A program made the position numbers and the translations under genes. Below, piece by piece: positions 17,158 through 26,549 of a DNA stretch of 64,000 bases. Position 1 is the first letter of the stretch. Every line of letters begins with the position of its first letter. The stretch is from Nocardioides mesophilus. Its GTDB lineage: Bacteria > Actinomycetota > Actinomycetes > Propionibacteriales > Nocardioidaceae. A model generated the notes under the pieces. The model saw nothing but the letters and a program-made list of their open reading frames with translations, made no database searches and was not told where the DNA came from. The DNA lies in NCBI RefSeq assembly GCF_014395785.1, contig NZ_CP060713.1, positions 1,702,501 to 1,766,500 of the forward strand, in the 5' to 3' direction.

Positions 17158-17158
17158 G

Positions 17159-17176
17159 TCCGTTATGACTAACGGA
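17159..17176 (-). terminator. Hairpin across the aminotransferase stop codon
   Basis: A perfect inverted repeat TCCGTTA-N4-TAACGGA spans the TAG stop of the aminotransferase (17169-17171). The 7-bp stem and 4-base loop make a small hairpin; no U-run follows. It could be a terminator or an mRNA 3'-end stabiliser. Confidence 0.4.
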
Positions 17177-18245
17177 ACGCGGCGGTCACCCCGAGGAGTA
17201 CGTCGTTCCCGGCGGGCTCGCCGATGCTGACCCGCGCCCCCTCGCCCGCGAACGGTCGGACCATCACGCCGGCCTCCTCGGCGGCGGCCGCGAACGCGCC
17301 GGTGCGCTCGCCCAGCGCGAGCCACACGAAGTTGCCCTGCGCGTCGGGGACGTCCCAGCCCTGCTCCCTCAGTGCGCTCACCACGCGGTCACGCTCGGCG
17401 ACGATCGCGTCGACCCTCTCGAGCAGCTCGTCCTCGCGGGCCAGCGAGGCGACGGCGGCGGCCTGCGCGATCGAGGAGACCCCGAAGGGCAGCGCGCAGG
17501 CGCGGACGGCCGCGGCGATCGGCTCCGGCGCGACGACGTACCCGACCCGGAAGCCGGCCAGCCCGTAGGCCTTGGCGAAGGTGCGCATCGCGACCACGTT
17601 GGGCCGGTCCCGGTAGACCTCCACGCCGTCGAACACGTCCTCGCTGCGGACGAACTCGCGGTAGGCCTCGTCGAGCACCACCACGACCCGGGTCGGCACC
17701 CGGTCGAGGAACGCCTCGAGCTCGGTGCGGGTGACCGCCGGGCCGGTGGGGTTGTTCGGGCTGCAGACGATGACCACCCGGGTGCGCTCGGTGATCGCGG
17801 CGGCCATCGCGTCCAGGTCGTGCCGGGCCCCCGCGGTCAGCGGCACCCGCACCGAGGTGGCGCCGGTGACCGCGACCGCGATCGGGTAGGCCTCGAAGGA
17901 GCGCCACGCGTAGACGACCTCGTCGCCGGTCTCGCAGAACGCCTGGAGCAGGTGGTAGAGCACCGCCACCGAGCCGGTGCCCGCGGCGAGGTGGCCGGCC
18001 GGCACGCCGAGCCGCTCCGCGAGCGCGGCGTAGAGCGCCGAGCAGCCCATGTCGGGGTAGCGGTTCATCGTGGCGGCCGCCTCGGCCGCCGCCTCCAGCA
18101 CCCCGGGCAGCGGCGGGTAGGGGTTCTCGTTGGAGGAGAGCTTGTACGTCGTCACGCCCGGCCGGGTCTCCGGCGGGCGGCCCGGGACGTAGGCCGGCAG
18201 TGCCTGGACGGCGGAGCGCACCTGCGGGGTCTCGGCGGTCGTCAT
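17169..18245 (-). CDS. Histidinol-phosphate / aromatic amino acid aminotransferase
   Basis: Fold-type I PLP aminotransferase (358 aa), HisC/Pat family. Visible motifs are [11 protein letters not shown] near the N-terminus, [25 protein letters not shown] and the PLP lysine in [15 protein letters not shown]. There are no other histidine genes near it, so it may be the second, aromatic-type enzyme (Pat, phenylalanine aminotransferase) found in actinobacteria. ATG at 18245 (MTTAETPQ) was preferred over an upstream in-frame start at 18266 that has no ribosome-binding site. Confidence 0.87.
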   Translation of the reverse strand: MTTAETPQVRSAVQALPAYVPGRPPETRPGVTTYKLSSNENPYPPLPGVLEAAAEAAATMNRYPDMGCSALYAALAERLGVPAGHLAAGTGSVAVLYHLLQAFCETGDEVVYAWRSFEAYPIAVAVTGATSVRVPLTAGARHDLDAMAAAITERTRVVIVCSPNNPTGPAVTRTELEAFLDRVPTRVVVVLDEAYREFVRSEDVFDGVEVYRDRPNVVAMRTFAKAYGLAGFRVGYVVAPEPIAAAVRACALPFGVSSIAQAAAVASLAREDELLERVDAIVAERDRVVSALREQGWDVPDAQGNFVWLALGERTGAFAAAAEEAGVMVRPFAGEGARVSIGEPAGNDVLLGVTAAFR

Positions 18246-18317
18246 GGGTGGCACCCTAGCGGCCACCGGCCCGGGACCGCCGCCGGACGGTCAGGGGTCA
18301 GCACCCGCCGCACCCCT

Positions 18318-18323
18318 TACGCT
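18318..18323 (+). promoter_or_regulatory. -10 box of a probable leaderless transcript
   Basis: TACGCT fits TANNNT and ends six bases before the GTG start at 18330; no ribosome-binding site is visible, so the mRNA probably starts at or next to the start codon. Confidence 0.5.
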
Positions 18324-18329
18324 CCTCGG

Positions 18330-19298
18330 GTGTCCCGCCGTGCTCCCGACCCCTCCTCCGTCACGACGGGGCTGGTCCTGGTCAGCACCGGCGCCCTGCT
18401 GTTCATCGTCAACGCGGGGGTCTCTCGGGTGGCGCTGCGCGCCGGCGTCGACCCGGTCACGCTGACCACGGTGCGGGTCACGGGCACCGCGGTCCTGCTG
18501 CTCGTCGTGGCCGCGCTGCTGCGGCCGGACGCGCTGCGGCCGCCCACCGGCCGGCTCGGCCTGCTGATCGTGGCGCACGGGCTGATCGGGGTGGCCGCGC
18601 TGCAGTGGACCTACTTCGTGGCGATCGACCGGCTGCCGGTCGGGATGGCGCTGCTGCTGGAGTACCAGGCGCCGATCCTGGTGGCCGTCTGGGCCCGGGT
18701 GGTGCAGAAGGAGCACGTCCGGAGCCGGATGTGGGTCGGGCTGGCGCTGGCCATGGTCGGGCTGGCCGCCGCGACCGGGATCGGGCAGGGGCTCGCCTTC
18801 GACCTGGTGGGGGTCGCGGCCGGACTGGGCGCGGCGGTCTGCTTCGCGGCGTACTTCCTGATCGGGGAGCACGGCGTGGACCGGCTGGACCCGGTCCGGG
18901 TGATCCTCTGGTCGTTCCTGGTCGCCACCGTGGCGATGAACCTGGTCTCGCCGATCACCGCGTTCCCGTCGGGCCTGCTCACCGACAAGGTGTCGATGCT
19001 CGGCCGGCTCGCGGAGCACCAGGCTCCGGTGTGGGCGCTGCTGGTCTGGGTGGTGGTGCTGGGCACTCTGGTGCCCTTCGGGGTCGAGCTGACCGCGCTG
19101 CGGCACCTCCCGGCGACCACGGTGACGATGGTGGCGATGCTGGAGCCGGTCGGGGTCGCGGCGCTCGGCTGGGTGTGGTTCTACGAGACCCTCGACGCGA
19201 TCGCGGTCGCCGGCGGGGTCGCGGTCGTGGTCGGGATCCTGCTCGCCCAGTCCGCCCGGCGCTCCCCGGCGCTGATCGAGCCGCCGCACCTGGCCTGA
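18330..19298 (+). CDS. EamA/RhaT-family transporter
   Basis: 322-aa membrane protein with ten predicted helices in two EamA repeats (VTTGLVLVSTGALLFIVNAG; second repeat from VGVAAGLGAAVCFAAYFLIG). It resembles the actinobacterial RhtA/threonine-homoserine type exporters, substrate unknown. GTG at 18330 (SRRAPDPSS) was chosen because the first helix follows directly and a TACGCT box lies just upstream; an open frame running back into the aminotransferase region is a shadow. Confidence 0.85.
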   Translation: MSRRAPDPSSVTTGLVLVSTGALLFIVNAGVSRVALRAGVDPVTLTTVRVTGTAVLLLVVAALLRPDALRPPTGRLGLLIVAHGLIGVAALQWTYFVAIDRLPVGMALLLEYQAPILVAVWARVVQKEHVRSRMWVGLALAMVGLAAATGIGQGLAFDLVGVAAGLGAAVCFAAYFLIGEHGVDRLDPVRVILWSFLVATVAMNLVSPITAFPSGLLTDKVSMLGRLAEHQAPVWALLVWVVVLGTLVPFGVELTALRHLPATTVTMVAMLEPVGVAALGWVWFYETLDAIAVAGGVAVVVGILLAQSARRSPALIEPPHLA

Positions 19299-19413
19299 GC
19301 CCGACGGTTGCCCCTGCGCAGGCACCGCGACGGGTTTTCCTCCCCACCGCCCGCACTGGCATCATCGGCGCGAGAGACGTGCAAGCCGCAACAGACCCGC
19401 GAGGAGGTGTCCG

Positions 19414-19788
19414 GTGAGGTTCCTGCTGTGGGTGGTCGTGAACGCGCTGGCCCTCGCCGCGGCGGCCTGGCTGCTCGACGGCATCCGGATCACCGGAGCC
19501 GACACCGAGGACCGGCTGCTCACCCTGGTGCTGGTCGCGCTGGTCTTCGGCGTGGTCAACGCCGTCGTCGCCCCGGTCGTCAAGCTGCTGTCGCTGCCCT
19601 TCATCATCCTCACGCTGGGGCTGCTGCTCGTGGTGATCAACGCGCTGATGCTGCTGCTCACCGAGTGGATCGCCCGCCAGCTCGACCTGGGGTTCCACGT
19701 CCGGGACTTCTGGACCGCGGTGCTCGGCGCGATCGTCATCACCGTGGCCACCTGGGTCCTCGAGATCGCGCTGCCGGACGGGACGTGA
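19414..19788 (+). CDS. Phage-holin-4 family membrane protein
   Basis: 124-aa protein with four hydrophobic helices (FLLWVVVNALALAAAAWLL; TLVLVALVFGVVNAVVAPVV; FIILTLGLLLVVINALMLLL; VLGAIVITVATWVLEIAL). It matches the cellular branch of the holin superfamily 4/DUF family found in many actinobacteria; a lytic role is not implied. The GTG start follows GAGGAGG by about six bases. Its stop overlaps the phosphatase start (GTGA). Confidence 0.8.
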   Translation: MRFLLWVVVNALALAAAAWLLDGIRITGADTEDRLLTLVLVALVFGVVNAVVAPVVKLLSLPFIILTLGLLLVVINALMLLLTEWIARQLDLGFHVRDFWTAVLGAIVITVATWVLEIALPDGT

Positions 19789-20408
19789 GCGCGGTGCCGG
19801 CTCCCGACCCCTCCCCCGTGCCTCCGGTGCCTCCGGTGCCGTCCGTGCCGTCGGTGCCCGTGCCGCCGGTGCCGCGGCTGCCCGCGCCGCGGGACGACCG
19901 CGCGCCGTACCGCGTCGCGCTGGTCTGCCTGGGCAACATCTGCCGCTCGCCGATGGCCGACGTGGTCCTCGCCGAGCGCGCCGCCGCGGCCGGCCTCGAC
20001 GTCGAGGTGGTGAGCTCGGGCACCGGCGGCTGGCACGTCGGCGACCCGATGGACCGGCGGGCCGCCGCGCTGCTCACCGCGCACGGCTACGACGCGAGTC
20101 GGCACGAGGCACGCCGGTTCGACGGCGGCTGGTTCGACGAGTGCGACCTGGTGCTGGCGATGGACCGGCAGAACCTCGCCGACGTCCTCGACGCCGCCGG
20201 GCCAGACCGGCGCACGGTGCTCGACGGGGAGCGGGTGCGGCTCTTCCGCGACTTCGACCCGCGCGCCGAGGGCGCGGACCGGGAGGTGCCGGACCCCTAC
20301 TACGGCGGCGACGACGGGTTCGTCGCGGTGCTGGCGATGATCGAGCGCACCGCGGACCGGATCGTCGGCCTGCTCGCCGAGCTGCTCGGCCGGCCGGAGG
20401 CGCGCTGA
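19785..20408 (+). CDS. Low-molecular-weight protein-tyrosine phosphatase
   Basis: 207-aa cysteine phosphatase. The P-loop CLGNICRSPMA supplies the nucleophile Cys and the Arg, and the general-acid Asp is in VPDPYYGGDDGF. The first 40 residues are a low-complexity proline tract (PVPPVPPVPSVPSVPVPPVP) that the usual 160-aa enzyme lacks; it may be a flexible tether or a protein-binding tail. GTG at 19785 overlaps the holin-like stop; a second GTG at 19794 is also possible. Confidence 0.87.
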   Translation: MSAVPAPDPSPVPPVPPVPSVPSVPVPPVPRLPAPRDDRAPYRVALVCLGNICRSPMADVVLAERAAAAGLDVEVVSSGTGGWHVGDPMDRRAAALLTAHGYDASRHEARRFDGGWFDECDLVLAMDRQNLADVLDAAGPDRRTVLDGERVRLFRDFDPRAEGADREVPDPYYGGDDGFVAVLAMIERTADRIVGLLAELLGRPEAR

Positions 20409-20409
20409 G

Positions 20410-21276
<867 letters not shown>

Positions 21277-21331
21277 CCCGCCGCGGACCCCTCCACTCCC
21301 AGGGCCGGTTCAACGGCCGGCCCGGGCCCGA

Positions 21332-21348
21332 CTCAGGCCTGGTTCAGG
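21332..21348 (+). promoter_or_regulatory. Direct-repeat operator before mprA (MprA-box-like)
   Basis: CTCAG (21332-21336), six bases, TTCAGG (21343-21348). The same CTCAG-N6-TTCAGG arrangement occurs before the pepD gene at 23582-23598, at nearly the same distance from the start (22 against 23 bases). Direct repeats of this kind fit an OmpR-family response regulator; MprA is the obvious candidate and would control its own gene. Confidence 0.6.
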
Positions 21349-21369
21349 AATGGATGGCACAGTGGGCGG

Positions 21370-22071
21370 GTGAGCAGCGAAAGTCCTTCCCACGTCCTCG
21401 TCGTCGACGACGACCGGGCGGTGCGCGAGTCGCTGCGCCGCTCGCTGGAGTTCAACGGGTACGTCGTGAGCCTGGCCGCCGACGGCGCCGACGCCCTGGC
21501 CGCGATCGCGGTCCGCCAGCCCGACGCGCTGGTGGTCGACGTGATGATGCCGCGCCTGGACGGCCTCGAGACGACCCGCGCGCTGCGCGCCGCCGGCAAC
21601 GACCTGCCGATCCTGGTGCTGACCGCCCGCGACTCCGTCGGGGACCGGGTCGAGGGGCTGGACGCGGGCGCCGACGACTACCTGACCAAGCCGTTCGCCC
21701 TCGAGGAGCTTCTCGCCCGGCTGCGGGCGCTGCTGCGGCGCACCCACCCCGCCCCCGACGGCAACCCCGACGAGGTCCTCGCCTTCTCCGACCTCTCCCT
21801 CGACATCGGCACCCGCGAGGTCCGCCGGGGCGACCGTCAGATCGAGCTGACCCGCACCGAGTTCGCCCTGCTCGAGATGTTCCTGCGCCGGCCCCGCCGG
21901 GTCCTGGAGCGCTCGTTCATCCTCGAGGAGGTGTGGGGCTACGACTTCCCGACCACGGCGAACTCCCTGGAGGTCTACGTCGGCTACCTGCGGCGCAAGA
22001 CCGAGGCCGAGGGTGAGCCGCGGCTGATCCACACCGTCCGCGGCGTGGGGTACGTCCTCAAGGAGGCCTGA
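21370..22071 (+). CDS. mprA: Two-component response regulator MprA-like
   Basis: 233-aa OmpR/PhoB-family regulator. The receiver domain (1-125) carries the acidic pair VVDDD, the phosphoacceptor D57 in [11 protein letters not shown] and the switch Lys in YLTKPF. The winged-helix domain (about 135-230) contains [24 protein letters not shown] and [10 protein letters not shown]. It precedes a histidine kinase with a one-base stop-start overlap and then a PDZ protease, the same order as mprA-mprB-pepD of mycobacteria, which senses envelope stress. Confidence 0.92.
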   Translation: MSSESPSHVLVVDDDRAVRESLRRSLEFNGYVVSLAADGADALAAIAVRQPDALVVDVMMPRLDGLETTRALRAAGNDLPILVLTARDSVGDRVEGLDAGADDYLTKPFALEELLARLRALLRRTHPAPDGNPDEVLAFSDLSLDIGTREVRRGDRQIELTRTEFALLEMFLRRPRRVLERSFILEEVWGYDFPTTANSLEVYVGYLRRKTEAEGEPRLIHTVRGVGYVLKEA

Positions 22072-23569
22072 TGGTCGACCCGCGGACGTGGCGCTACCGG
22101 CGCTCGCTGGCCAGCCGGGTCACCCTGCTGGCCACCATCGCCGTGGGCCTGTCGGTGGCGCTGGTCGCGGCAGCGGCGTACTTCACCGTCCGGCACCAGC
22201 TCCAGGACACCCTGGACCGGTCGCTGCGGACCCGTGCCAGCGCGGCCGCCCAGTCCAGCGCGCTGAGCCAGCTGACCCAGAACAAGGTGCCGTCCTGGAT
22301 GGTCGGCGCCGCCGACGTGAAGGTCGGCTTCATCACCTCCGACGGCCAGATCGTCACCACCCGGGTGCCCGGGGAGTCCTCCATCACCCTGGGCGCCCCG
22401 AGCTGGCGGTGGCTCGCGGGTCGCGCAGCTACTCCTGCCGGACCATCGAGACCAGCGACGGCGCCTACCGGGTGGCCGCGGTCCCCAGCAACGAGCCCGG
22501 GACGGCGCTGGTGCTCGCGCAGTCGCTGCGCAGCAACCAGTACACCCTGGAGAAGCTCGGCTTCGTGCTCTTCGTCTTCGGCGCGCTCGGCGTCATCGGC
22601 GCCGCGCTCGCCGGATGGGCGGTGGCCCGTAACGGGCTGAGACCGGTGCGCCGGCTCACCGACGCCGCGGAGGAGATCGCGCGGACCGAGGAGCTCGAGC
22701 CGATCGAGGTCGAGGGCAACGACGAGATCGCCCGGCTGGCCACCGCCTTCAACGCGATGCTGGCGGCGCTGTCGGCCAGCCGGGACCGACAACGTCGGCT
22801 CGTCGCCGACGCCGGCCACGAGCTGCGCACCCCGCTGACCTCGCTGCGGACCAACCTCGACCTGCTCATGCAGGCCGACGCCCGGGGAGGGCTGTCCCCG
22901 GATTCGCGCACCGAGCTGATGAGCGACATCAGGTTCCAGATGGAGGAGCTGACCACGCTGATCGGCGACCTCACCGAGCTCGCGCGCGACGACCGGGCAC
23001 CGACCGCCATCGAGCAGGTGGAGCTCGCCGAGGTCGTCGACCGGGCGGTCGAGCGGGTACGCCGGCGCGCGCAGGGCCTGCACTTCGACGTCCGGACGGC
23101 CCCGTGGTGGCTGGTCGGCGAGCCGGCCGCCCTCGAGCGGGCGATCACGAACCTGCTCGACAACGCCGCGAAGTGGAGCCCGCCGCTGGGCACCGTCACG
23201 GTCCGGCTGGCCACCGGCACCCTGCTCATCGAGGACGAGGGGCACGGGATCAGCGACGAGGACCTGCCGCACGTGTTCGACCGGTTCTACCGCTCCGCCG
23301 AGGCGCGCACGCTGCCCGGCTCCGGGCTCGGCCTCTCGATCGTGCACCAGGTCGTCGAGCGGCACGGGGGCACGGTCTCGGCCGGTCGCGCCGCCTCCGG
23401 AGGAGCGGCCTTCCGGCTCACGCTCCCCGGCGGCGCCGTACGGCGGCCCCCCGACAACCACGGCCCCGCCGCCGAGGTCGCGGGTCCGGGTCGCCCCGGC
23501 GGCCCAGACGGACTGGGCGGCCCGGGCGGTCCGGACGGCTCCGACGACAGCGCGAAGATCATGCGGTAG
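22071..23569 (+). pseudogene. mprB: MprB-like sensor histidine kinase, reading frame broken by one base
   Basis: Membrane sensor kinase partner of MprA. Part 1 (from ATG 22071) has the first helix (VTLLATIAVGLSVALVAAA) and the start of the extracytoplasmic domain. Part 2, in another frame, has the second helix, HAMP, the H-box VADAGHELRTPLTSL, N-box NLLDNAAKWSP, and the GHGIS and GSGLGLSIV ATP-lid motifs. The frames join at CCCC (22396-22399): one more C restores LGAPELAVARGSRSYSC. Everything else is intact, so a base-calling error in a C run is more likely than a dead gene. The Gly/Pro-rich tail (GRPGGPDGLGGPGGPDG) is unusual. Confidence 0.85.
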
Positions 23570-23581
23570 TCAAAGCGGACT

Positions 23582-23598
23582 CTCAGTGCTGTTTCAGG
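23582..23598 (+). promoter_or_regulatory. Direct-repeat operator before pepD (MprA-box-like)
   Basis: CTCAG (23582-23586), six bases, TTCAGG (23593-23598), matching the site before mprA at 21332-21348. It lies between the mprB stop and the protease start and suggests that the protease has its own MprA-dependent promoter. Confidence 0.6.
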
Positions 23599-23620
23599 GT
23601 CGGCGGCCATGCTCGTAGAC

Positions 23621-24883
23621 ATGAGCGAGCACACTCCCGACCACCCGAACACCCCTGACCGCGAGGACACGCACGTCTTCGGGGGCACGCAGCACCAGTA
23701 CTACTCCCCGAATCCCGGGTTTGCCCCGACCCCGGAGGGGGCAACCTCACGGTCGAGCAACAGGGGCGGCACTCGGATCGTGATCGCCTCGCTTGTCGTA
23801 GGAGGGCTCGCCGGGCTGGCTGGCGCTGCGGGGTTCTCCGCCGTGGACGGCATCGTCGGGGATGGCGTGAACAACGCGTCATCCTCGACGGAGTCGCGGG
23901 TGAGCACGCCGATCTCCGCCACCCAGGACACCCCGGCCCCCGACGGCTCGGTCGAGCAGGTCGCCGCTTCGGTGCTGCCCTCGGTCGTCAAGATCAACGT
24001 CCGCGGCGCCGACGGCTCCGCCGGTTCGGGATCGGGGATCATCCTCAGCTCCGACGGGGAGATCCTCACCAACAACCACGTGGCTTCCGTGGCCGGCAAC
24101 GGCGGCAGCATGGCCGTGAACTTCAGCGACGGCACCAGCGCGCCGGCGACCCTCGTCGGCACCGACCCGCTGACCGACCTCGCGGTCATCAAGGCGACCG
24201 GCGTCTCCGGGCTGACCCCGGCCAAGATCGGCCACTCGAACCAGCTCGACGTCGGTGAGAACGTGGTCGCGATCGGCGCGCCGTTCGGTCTCGAGTCCAC
24301 GGTCACCAGCGGCATCGTCAGCGCGCTGAACCGGCCGGTCTCCGTCGGCGAGAGCCAGGGCACCGCGACGACGTACCCCGCCATCCAGACCGACGCGGCG
24401 ATCAACCCCGGCAACTCCGGCGGCCCGCTGGTCAACATGCGCGGCGAGGTCGTGGGCATCAACTCCTCGATCCGCACCGCGACCAGCAGCATGCAGGGCC
24501 AGGGCGGCTCGATCGGCCTCGGCTTCGCGATCCCGATCGACGAGGTGCTGCCGATCGTGGACCAGCTGCGCAACAACGAGACCCCGACCCACGCCCAGCT
24601 CGGCGTCAGCGTCGGCGACTCGGTCAGCAACGACGGCCTGGTCAGCGGCGCCAAGGTGGCCCGGGTCGTCCCCGGCTCGCCCGCGGCCGACGCCGGCCTG
24701 CGCACCGGTGACGTGATCACCCGGGTCGACGACCAGATCGTCAGCGACTCGCAGTCCCTGGTCGCGACCATCCGCGGGCACCGGCCCGGCGACCAGGTGA
24801 AGCTCGTCGTGGCCTCCGCGGGAGGCGGCACCAAGACGCTGACCGCTACGCTCGGGAGCGACGGAGGCACCCCCTCCTCCTGA
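23621..24883 (+). CDS. pepD: HtrA/DegP-type membrane serine protease (PepD-like)
   Basis: 420-aa envelope quality-control protease. A cytoplasmic Pro/Asn-rich N-terminus is followed by one helix (about 52-72), the trypsin-like domain with H153 (LTNNHV), D186 (TDPLTDLAV) and S266 (NPGNSGGPL), and one C-terminal PDZ domain (about 320-415). ATG at 23621 was preferred over 23609 because its distance to the operator equals that at mprA. It follows mprAB as in mycobacteria, where MprA induces it under surface stress. Confidence 0.92.
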   Translation: MSEHTPDHPNTPDREDTHVFGGTQHQYYSPNPGFAPTPEGATSRSSNRGGTRIVIASLVVGGLAGLAGAAGFSAVDGIVGDGVNNASSSTESRVSTPISATQDTPAPDGSVEQVAASVLPSVVKINVRGADGSAGSGSGIILSSDGEILTNNHVASVAGNGGSMAVNFSDGTSAPATLVGTDPLTDLAVIKATGVSGLTPAKIGHSNQLDVGENVVAIGAPFGLESTVTSGIVSALNRPVSVGESQGTATTYPAIQTDAAINPGNSGGPLVNMRGEVVGINSSIRTATSSMQGQGGSIGLGFAIPIDEVLPIVDQLRNNETPTHAQLGVSVGDSVSNDGLVSGAKVARVVPGSPAADAGLRTGDVITRVDDQIVSDSQSLVATIRGHRPGDQVKLVVASAGGGTKTLTATLGSDGGTPSS

Positions 24884-24895
24884 CGACTCCCCTTC

Positions 24896-24916
24896 GCCGG
24901 GTCGGCGCGCACACAG
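24896..24916 (+). repeat. Single degenerate unit of the 32-bp repeat family
   Basis: GCCGGGTCGGC followed by GCGCACACAG matches the 21-base core of the arrays at about 16 of 21 positions. It lies 12 bases after the protease stop and is co-oriented with it, as the arrays are. In such GC-rich DNA the match could partly be chance. Confidence 0.4.
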
Positions 24917-24993
24917 GTCTCCCAGGCTGTGGACGCGCCGGCCCGGTCTTGTATGCAGCCGGCGTCCGGCCGGCCCGGCGTGCCGCGCGGGGG

Positions 24994-26067
24994 TCAGCCC
25001 AGGGTGGCGCGGAGGTACTGCTTCGGCCAGTCGACGCCCTCGCCGACCCGGACGCCGAGCTCGTGCGCGGCCCGCAGCGCCCAGTGCGGGTCCCGCAGCA
25101 GGGCGCGTGCCAGCAGCACGACGTCGGCGGCGCCGTCGGCGAGGACCTCCTCGGCCTGCTTCGGCTCGGTGATCAGCCCGACCGCGCCGGTCGGGATCCC
25201 GGCCTCCTCGCGGATCTGCCGGGCGAACGCCACCTGGTAGCCCGGACCCACCGGGATCTCCGCCGGGGCGTTGCCGCCGGAGGAGACGTCGACCAGGTCC
25301 ACGCCGGCCTCGCGCAGCAGCCGGGCCAGCGCCACGGACTCCTCCGGGGTCCAGCCGCCCTCGACCCAGTCGGTGGCCGAGAGCCGGACCAGCAGCGGCG
25401 TCATGGCGGGTACGGCGGCGCGCACGGCCTCGACCACGCGCAGCAGCAGCCGGGACCGGCCGGCCAGCGGGCCGCCGTACTCGTCCTGGCGCCGGTTCGA
25501 CAGCGGCGAGAGGAACTGGTGCAGCAGGTACCCGTGCGCGGCGTGGATCTCGAGGACGTCGAAGCCGGCCTCGATCGAGCGGCGGGCAGCCGCGACGAAG
25601 TCGTCGACCACCTGGTCGATCTCGGCGATGCTGAGCGCGCGGGGCACCGCGAGGCCGGGATACTCCACCGCGGACGGCGCGACGGTCTCCCAGCCGCCCT
25701 CCTCGACCGGGACCACGCCGCGACCCTCGAACGGCGGCCGGGTGGAGGCCTTGCGCCCGGCGTGCGCCAGCTGGATGCCGGCCACCGCGCCCTGGCCGTG
25801 GACGAACTCCACGATGGGCACCCAGGCGTCGCGCTGCGCGTCGTTCCAGATGCCGGTGTCGACCGGGGAGATCCGGCCCTCCGGGGAGACGGCGGTGGCC
25901 TCGGTGAGGACCAGGCCGGCGCCGCCGCGCGCGAACGAGCCGAGGTGCACGAGGTGCCAGTCGTTCGGGACGCCGTCGACGGCGGAGTACTGGCACATGG
26001 GGGCGACCCACACACGGTTGCGCACCGTGGTGTCGCGCAAGTGGACGGGCGAGAAGAGGTGCGTCAT
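24994..26067 (-). CDS. NADH:flavin oxidoreductase, Old Yellow Enzyme (YqjM-like)
   Basis: FMN-dependent ene-reductase of about 357 aa, which reduces activated C=C bonds with NAD(P)H. The opening LFSPVHLRDTTVRNRVWVAP and the substrate-binding HAAHGYLLHQFLSPLSN motif are typical, and VSSGGNAP and the TGAVGLITEP strand are FMN contacts. ATG at 26067 (MTHLFSP) fits the family start; an in-frame ATG at 26100 would add 11 residues. It stands alone between opposite- and same-strand genes with no clear functional partner. Confidence 0.87.
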   Translation of the reverse strand: MTHLFSPVHLRDTTVRNRVWVAPMCQYSAVDGVPNDWHLVHLGSFARGGAGLVLTEATAVSPEGRISPVDTGIWNDAQRDAWVPIVEFVHGQGAVAGIQLAHAGRKASTRPPFEGRGVVPVEEGGWETVAPSAVEYPGLAVPRALSIAEIDQVVDDFVAAARRSIEAGFDVLEIHAAHGYLLHQFLSPLSNRRQDEYGGPLAGRSRLLLRVVEAVRAAVPAMTPLLVRLSATDWVEGGWTPEESVALARLLREAGVDLVDVSSGGNAPAEIPVGPGYQVAFARQIREEAGIPTGAVGLITEPKQAEEVLADGAADVVLLARALLRDPHWALRAAHELGVRVGEGVDWPKQYLRATLG

Positions 26068-26181
26068 GTCCGTCCCAACATCCTGGTCGGCTTCGGGCAT
26101 TCCGGGGTGGACCGTGCGTCCGGGGCCGGGCGCACTCGGTCCGGGTCTGGCCCGGCGGCGGTCAGTGGTCCTGCGGGTCGG

Positions 26182-26487
26182 TCAGCGGTCCTGGGGGTCG
26201 TCGGCGTGCTCGCCGGCCGGGGCGTCCCCGGTGCCGCCGGTGCCGCTGGTGCCCTCGGCCTGCTCGCGCGCCGCCTCGTCGCGGATCCGCTCCGCCTCGT
26301 CGCGGTGCCGCTCCGCCTCGTCCCGGGCGTCGCCGCCGCGCTCCCGCTCCGCCTCGCGCAGGTCCGCGGGCATGTGGCTGTCCCCGACCGCGTCGAGGTT
26401 CGGCGGGGCGACGTCCGCGGTGGCGTCGTCGTCGCCGCCGGGCGTGGCGGTCATGATCTCGTCGGGTTCCTGGCCGGGTGCAGTCAT
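26182..26487 (-). CDS. Small acidic/charged hypothetical protein
   Basis: 101-aa soluble protein, not recognised. The middle consists of near-repeats RDEAERHRDEAERIRDEAA (three DEAER-type heptad-like blocks), likely one charged helix, flanked by disordered Gly/Thr/Asp-rich ends. No signal peptide or helix for the membrane. The ATG at 26487 has no strong ribosome-binding site. It could be a stress-type disordered protein; reality of the gene is probable but not certain. Confidence 0.6.
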   Translation of the reverse strand: MTAPGQEPDEIMTATPGGDDDATADVAPPNLDAVGDSHMPADLREAERERGGDARDEAERHRDEAERIRDEAAREQAEGTSGTGGTGDAPAGEHADDPQDR

Positions 26488-26549
26488 GTCCGGGTCCTAC
26501 CCGGACCGGCGGCCTTCACACCGCCCGGGCGCCTCCTCCCGGGGCGTGG

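Noticed and set aside
19414..19788. Prophage holin
   Set aside because: No lysin, tail or integrase genes nearby; this four-helix family is common as a chromosomal membrane protein in actinobacteria.
22390..22405. Programmed ribosomal frameshift in mprB
   Set aside because: No slippery heptamer and no reason for one in this family; three other genes show similar one-base breaks in C/G runs, which points to sequence error.
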